DNA of 64,000 bases from CG2-30-46-19 sp034414555 (GTDB lineage Bacteria > Chloroflexota > Dehalococcoidia > GIF9 > AB-539-J10): contig DAOUMA010000006.1 of the NCBI GenBank assembly GCA_034414555.1, forward strand, positions 1 to 64,000, read 5' to 3'. Made by a program: the position numbers and the translations under genes. Numbering within the stretch: position 1 is the stretch's first letter; each line of letters begins with the position of its first letter. The notes under the pieces were generated by a model. That model was not told the origin of the DNA. It did no database searches and saw nothing but the letters and a program-made list of their open reading frames with translations. Shown here one piece after another: positions 60,439-64,000 of the stretch.

Positions 60439-61257
60439 TTAGACTTTCTCTAAGACCTCATTTATCTTGAAAAGGCTTTTCTCCTTATATTTCCTTGCTT
60501 CTTGAACTGAAGGCCGATTTTCTAATTCCTTCAAATTCTCAATCAACTTCCGAAAATCCTTATCCTTTACAAAGTCTTCCATTGTTATTGTTATTGTTTT
60601 TGTCTCATTTCTTTCACCAAAAAGCCCAGCTCCCACCTCTACCTCATAAATGGATGCTTCGATATCTGGATATTTATTGTAGAGCAGCTTCCCGACTTGC
60701 TCGGTATTTAACCTTTTTTCATAAATTAAAGGAAGAATAAAGCTTTCAAGTTCACGTTTAAGATTTTCTAACACAGATGGTAAAATAGATTCCCTTGTTC
60801 CACTCCAGTTAGCTCTATAGGGGTTTAAAGCCTGCCACAAATCTAAAAGGGCTTCCTTTGTTTCACATTCCTCCTTTATCTTAGCTCTAATGATCCAACT
60901 CGATTCAGAAAGCCAACTTGCGTATTGACCTAAGATCTCCATGAGGCTCTTAAGCCTTATGCGCAAGTCTTTCGGGGTTTCCTCTCCTTCAGACAGTTCT
61001 CTAAGAGTAGCATTCTCATAAGTTAAGAAAGAGGGCGATCCAGTGTATTCTCTGTCTATAGTGGGATATTTGCATTGTTCGATTTCTCCTTTGATCCGCA
61101 GGAGTTCTTCTCTTGTCCGAATGAAAATCTTACGTTGTCTTTTTTTATCTTTTGCCCGGTCCAGCTTCCAGCGACGCGAATAATGAATAGCAGCGGGAAT
61201 TCCTAATAAAATGGCTACAAACCCTCCAGCGATACTCAACCATTCCCACCATTCCAT
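60439..61257 (-). CDS. Membrane-anchored helical protein, first gene of RM-like cassette 2
   Basis: A 272-aa protein of unknown function. It begins with one membrane helix (residues 7-27, LSIAGGFVAILLGIPAAIHY) followed by a basic stretch (RRWKLDRAKDKKRQRK), so the bulk is cytoplasmic. The rest is mostly helical and charged. Its stop abuts the methyltransferase ATG. The layout matches 34913-35704 of the other cassette: single N-terminal helix, soluble helical domain, methyltransferase next. Sequence similarity between the two is not obvious by eye. Confidence 0.7.
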   Translation of the reverse strand: MEWWEWLSIAGGFVAILLGIPAAIHYSRRWKLDRAKDKKRQRKIFIRTREELLRIKGEIEQCKYPTIDREYTGSPSFLTYENATLRELSEGEETPKDLRIRLKSLMEILGQYASWLSESSWIIRAKIKEECETKEALLDLWQALNPYRANWSGTRESILPSVLENLKRELESFILPLIYEKRLNTEQVGKLLYNKYPDIEASIYEVEVGAGLFGERNETKTITITMEDFVKDKDFRKLIENLKELENRPSVQEARKYKEKSLFKINEVLEKV

Positions 61258-61270
61258 GTTAATTAACCTA

Positions 61271-62614
61271 CTAGCATTGAATACATTCCTTTGCTTTTTT
61301 CAGTGCTGCTTCTACCCGACCTGGGGCAGTTCCACCGGGAATGTCTCGTGAGGTTATGGAAGATTCCAAAGTAATATTATACACGTCTTTAGCAAATAGG
61401 GGACTGAATTTGCGATATTCGTGCAAGCTAAGCTCACGGAAGCTTTTTTCGGCATTAATGGCATATTCACTGAGTTTAGCCACCACACTATGTGCCTCCC
61501 GGAATGGCATGCCTTTCTTCACCAGATAGTCGGCTAAATCGGTAGCCAAAATGTAATCTTTAATAGCCTCACGGACACGCCTGGTATTGACTTTGATTGT
61601 CTTCAGCATTTCAGCAAATACTGCTAAGGTGGAATGCAAAGTATCTAAGGTATCAAAAAGCCCCTGTTTGTCCTCCTGCATATCTCTGTTATAGGCTAAT
61701 GGCAAACCTTTCATCGTGGTGATGATGGACATTAGATTTCCATATACCCGCCCGGTCTTCCCCCGGGCCAGCTCGGCGACATCAGGATTCTTCTTTTGAG
61801 GCATAATGCTTGAGCCGGTGGTGAAGTCTTTGCCAATCTCTATGAAGCCAAACTCGCTGGATGACCACAGGATAAGCTCCTCGGCCAGCCGGGAAAGGTG
61901 CATCATGGTGATGGCCGCCGCCGCTTCGTATTCTATGACGAAGTCCCTATCGGAAACGGCGTCGATGCTGTTGGTGCTTATTTCGCTGAATCCCAGTTCT
62001 TGAGCCAGAAATTGACGGTCTACCGGATAAGCTACTCCAGCTAGAGCTCCGCTGCCTGAAGGTAAGACATCGGTGCGTTTCAGGCAATCATGAAATCTTT
62101 CTTTATCCCGCTGAAACATTTCAAAGTAAGCCAGCAGATGGTGAGCCAGAAGGACTGGCTGGGCTTGCTGCAGATGGGTATAGCCGGGCATGATGACAGC
62201 TTTATTTACCTCAGCCAACTCCACGAGGGAGGACTGCAGGGCTTTTATGGTGTCTATAGTTTTTGGAATCTCCTCTTTAAGGAAGAGTCGCATATCTAAA
62301 GCTATCTGGTCATTTCGTGAGCGGGCGGTGTGGAGCTTACCGGCTACATCGCCTATCTTCTCGAATAGCCTGGCTTCGATATTCATGTGTATATCTTCAA
62401 GCTCAGTCTTGAATTGAAACTTTCCTTGTTCGATTTCCTTTCGAATAGAGTTGAGCCCCTTGATTATCGCTTTAGCGTCGCTCTCGGCTATTATACCCTG
62501 CTTTGCCAGCATCCGGGCGTGAGCGATGCTTCCCTCGATGTCCTGGCGGTATAGCCGCCGGTCAAAGGGAATAGATGCCACGTATCCCTGCACCCGCTTA
62601 TTGGTGTCCGTCAT
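61271..62614 (-). CDS. argH: Argininosuccinate lyase
   Basis: The last step of arginine synthesis, splitting argininosuccinate to arginine and fumarate. From ATG 62614 the protein is 447 aa: DIHMNIEARLFEKIGDVAGKLH near residue 80, ARSRNDQIALDMRLF near 106, YTHLQQAQPVLLAHHLLAY near 152, and the signature GSSIMPQKKNPDVAEL near 270. The 5' end overlaps the hicB-like gene by 17 bases. A TTG 15 bases upstream is less likely. Confidence 0.95.
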   Translation of the reverse strand: MTDTNKRVQGYVASIPFDRRLYRQDIEGSIAHARMLAKQGIIAESDAKAIIKGLNSIRKEIEQGKFQFKTELEDIHMNIEARLFEKIGDVAGKLHTARSRNDQIALDMRLFLKEEIPKTIDTIKALQSSLVELAEVNKAVIMPGYTHLQQAQPVLLAHHLLAYFEMFQRDKERFHDCLKRTDVLPSGSGALAGVAYPVDRQFLAQELGFSEISTNSIDAVSDRDFVIEYEAAAAITMMHLSRLAEELILWSSSEFGFIEIGKDFTTGSSIMPQKKNPDVAELARGKTGRVYGNLMSIITTMKGLPLAYNRDMQEDKQGLFDTLDTLHSTLAVFAEMLKTIKVNTRRVREAIKDYILATDLADYLVKKGMPFREAHSVVAKLSEYAINAEKSFRELSLHEYRKFSPLFAKDVYNITLESSITSRDIPGGTAPGRVEAALKKAKECIQC

Positions 62615-62774
62615 TTCTATCTTCCTCAAGGGCGTGGATGTAACAACTTATAGCTTCCTTGATGTTTTTAATTGCTTCCTTTTTTGTCTTTCCCTGGCTG
62701 ACGCAACCAGGCAAGCTCGGGCACTCCACTACCCAGTAGCCATCCTCACCGGGGTATAAAATAACCTCTCGCAT
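62598..62774 (-). CDS. HicB-like antitoxin-family protein, no HicA seen
   Basis: A 58-aa protein (MREVILYPGEDGYWVVECPS, then LPGCVSQGKTKKEAIKNIKE) that matches the N-terminal RNase-H-like fold of HicB antitoxins, including the GYWV-CPSLPGC core. AGAGGAGGGGAA precedes ATG 62774. It has no C-terminal DNA-binding domain, and no hicA toxin reading frame was found next to it. Its end overlaps argH, so the two are co-transcribed. It may be a solitary HicB-type protein with another role, or the remnant of a lost pair. Confidence 0.8.
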   Translation of the reverse strand: MREVILYPGEDGYWVVECPSLPGCVSQGKTKKEAIKNIKEAISCYIHALEEDRNDGHQ

Positions 62775-62935
62775 TTCCCCTCCTCTCTAATTCTATCAGC
62801 ACTTTGTAGTATTCCTTTCAGCTATTATACCCTGTTTTATCGGTATATTTAACAGGAGCATCCGCTCGAAGCCTGAGGACACCGCGCCTGCCTGAACTTT
62901 TTTGGCTGGATGTGCAGACTTGAGGTACGCTTATC

Positions 62936-64000
62936 TCACTCGACTATGAGCTCGTCAAAATGTTTTTTGGCGGCTGGGTCCTTAGCCCATATCATCAACA
63001 CACCCACTACAAAACAAAGAAGCGCTGGTGCCAAAAAGGGCATGAATGTTATCGTTAGATGCCCTGTATAGTCAGCTATATATGTCACAGTTATGGGACC
63101 AAGGACCATTCCGATATCCCCCATAACACGGTAGACTCCCATAGATGTGCCCAGTCTGTCTTTAGGCGCCACATCAGCAGGCCAGGCAGCGATGGAACCC
63201 TGAAGACCGGTAGCCAGACCATAGAAAACCATGATGCCCATAAGGCTGGCTAAGCTTTCCTGCAGTGGAATCAACAACACAGCAATACCACTTAAGAAGA
63301 GGCAAGCCATTATAGGTCTTTTTCTCCCCACCTTATCTGAGAGCCAGCCGGAAGGAAAAGTGCATAGAGAGGTAACAACAGCCGCCACTGTCAGCAGTAT
63401 TCCAATTCTCTCCTCGGGCAAGCCCAGGTTAAGAGAGGCATAGAGTGGAATAAGCGTCGAACGAACACCGGCTCTGAGGAAAAACAATGCCAGAACCGAG
63501 CTGTTCACAAGAAGGAATGGTCCATTCAATAAGACACTGGGGACATCCTTCATGCGCATTTTTGACCTTGTTGCTTGTGGAGAGTCTGCTGTCTCCTTCA
63601 AAGGTAATGTGGCAATTAGGCCAATAAAGGCGAATATGGCATATGCAAAAAAGGGCGCGTTAAGGCCAAAATGAGCAGCGGTATAGCCACCGATAGCGGG
63701 CCCAAAAGAAGTGCCTGCAAATATAAGTCCCGAATACAGCGACATATATCGGCCCCTGGATTCGCCGGCAGTTACCTGCGCAACCCAGGTTGTTGCCGAG
63801 GTTACGTAGAGAGCGGAACCTATTCCTTCGACAATACGTGCGGAGATTAGCCAGGCATAATTGATAGCTGTGCCACCTGCGATTGACGACAGGATTATCA
63901 ATACTAACCCGAATACCATGTTTCTTTTCCTGCCGAAACGGTCTGCCACAAAGCCAGCCGGTATGTCCATCACCATACGAGACAAAGCAAACGCTGATAC
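62936..64000 (-). CDS. MFS transporter, 5' end outside the window
   Basis: Reads to the window edge, so the first part is missing. The visible 350-odd residues show the MFS loop motif between helices 2 and 3 (GFVADRFGRKRN) and its repeat GWLSDKVGRKRPI between helices 8 and 9, with about ten hydrophobic helices. It resembles drug/metabolite efflux proteins. The substrate cannot be told. It is the last gene on the minus strand here. Confidence 0.9.
   Translation of the reverse strand, partial: VSAFALSRMVMDIPAGFVADRFGRKRNMVFGLVLIILSSIAGGTAINYAWLISARIVEGIGSALYVTSATTWVAQVTAGESRGRYMSLYSGLIFAGTSFGPAIGGYTAAHFGLNAPFFAYAIFAFIGLIATLPLKETADSPQATRSKMRMKDVPSVLLNGPFLLVNSSVLALFFLRAGVRSTLIPLYASLNLGLPEERIGILLTVAAVVTSLCTFPSGWLSDKVGRKRPIMACLFLSGIAVLLIPLQESLASLMGIMVFYGLATGLQGSIAAWPADVAPKDRLGTSMGVYRVMGDIGMVLGPITVTYIADYTGHLTITFMPFLAPALLCFVVGVLMIWAKDPAAKKHFDELIVE

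Overview
The window looks like part of a strictly anaerobic member of the Chloroflexota, most likely class Dehalococcoidia. The 16S rRNA gene (18599-20114, minus strand) reads like Dehalococcoidia 16S in several variable stretches, as far as I recall them. It stands alone, without a 23S or 5S partner. The 5S gene (28716-28843) is also alone with its own promoter. The metabolic genes are those of an oxygen-sensitive, CoA-ester-using organism: HdrA/Mvh-type flavin and Fe-S enzymes, a group 3 [NiFe] hydrogenase, an acyl-CoA dehydrogenase, a thiolase and a homocitrate/Re-citrate-synthase-like enzyme. No CRISPR array, prophage or intact insertion sequence was seen.

Layout. 1-922: truncated tRNA-Thr and a sirtuin. 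935-15750: a redox island. It holds a membrane HdrE/HdrD-type fusion, a full-length hdrA, a divergent winged-helix regulator with a strong promoter framed by two palindromes, mvhG-mvhA-protease-mvhD, a frameshifted HdrC/HdrA-tail relic, and an opposite-strand operon dsrE-tusA-mvhD-like-qmoA-like-qmoB-like-wHTH. A soluble HdrC-HdrB-type protein follows. 16037-23637: ymdB, rny, 16S rRNA (with a 20-bp perfect processing stem and a near-consensus promoter) and dnaE. 24559-34887: an acyl-CoA/lipid region with thiolase, an HMG-CoA-synthase-like/DUF35 fusion, pncC, two metallo-beta-lactamase-fold hydrolases, 5S rRNA, acyl-CoA dehydrogenase, two SCP2-like pieces, an acetoacetate-decarboxylase-like protein, an epimerase and a DUF72 protein. 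34913-38942: restriction-modification-like cassette 1. 38946-43184: uvrC, a Xer-type recombinase, pcm and a nitroreductase. 43187-44401: a small island between a degenerate and an intact tRNA-Glu, with an SDR and an IS3-type transposase relic. 44415-57444: argC, homocitrate/Re-citrate-like synthase, greA fusion, speB, speD, thiC, gamma-carbonic anhydrase, argS, recG, a degV relic, a DAK/FakA-like protein and rpmB. 57441-64000: rpe, restriction-modification-like cassette 2, argH, an unpaired hicB-like gene and an MFS transporter cut by the window edge.

How the genes may work together. The mvhADG hydrogenase plus HdrA resembles the electron-bifurcating arm of methanogen Hdr/Mvh complexes. HdrB/HdrC-type functions may come from the HdrCB-like protein at 14599-15750 or the membrane fusion at 935-2992. 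The dsrE-tusA-(mvhD)-hdrA-hdrA operon joins sulfur-carrier proteins to Hdr/Qmo-like flavoproteins in one translationally coupled unit. It is the most interesting candidate for an undescribed redox system here. A second candidate is the repeated layout of the two restriction-modification-like cassettes, where each methyltransferase gene is fused end-to-start to an upstream gene for a membrane-anchored helical protein. The window also carries several relics (ymdB 3' end, degV, tRNA-Glu, IS3, HdrC/HdrA), so small duplications and deletions have been common. All functions are assigned by reading motifs only; no database search was run.
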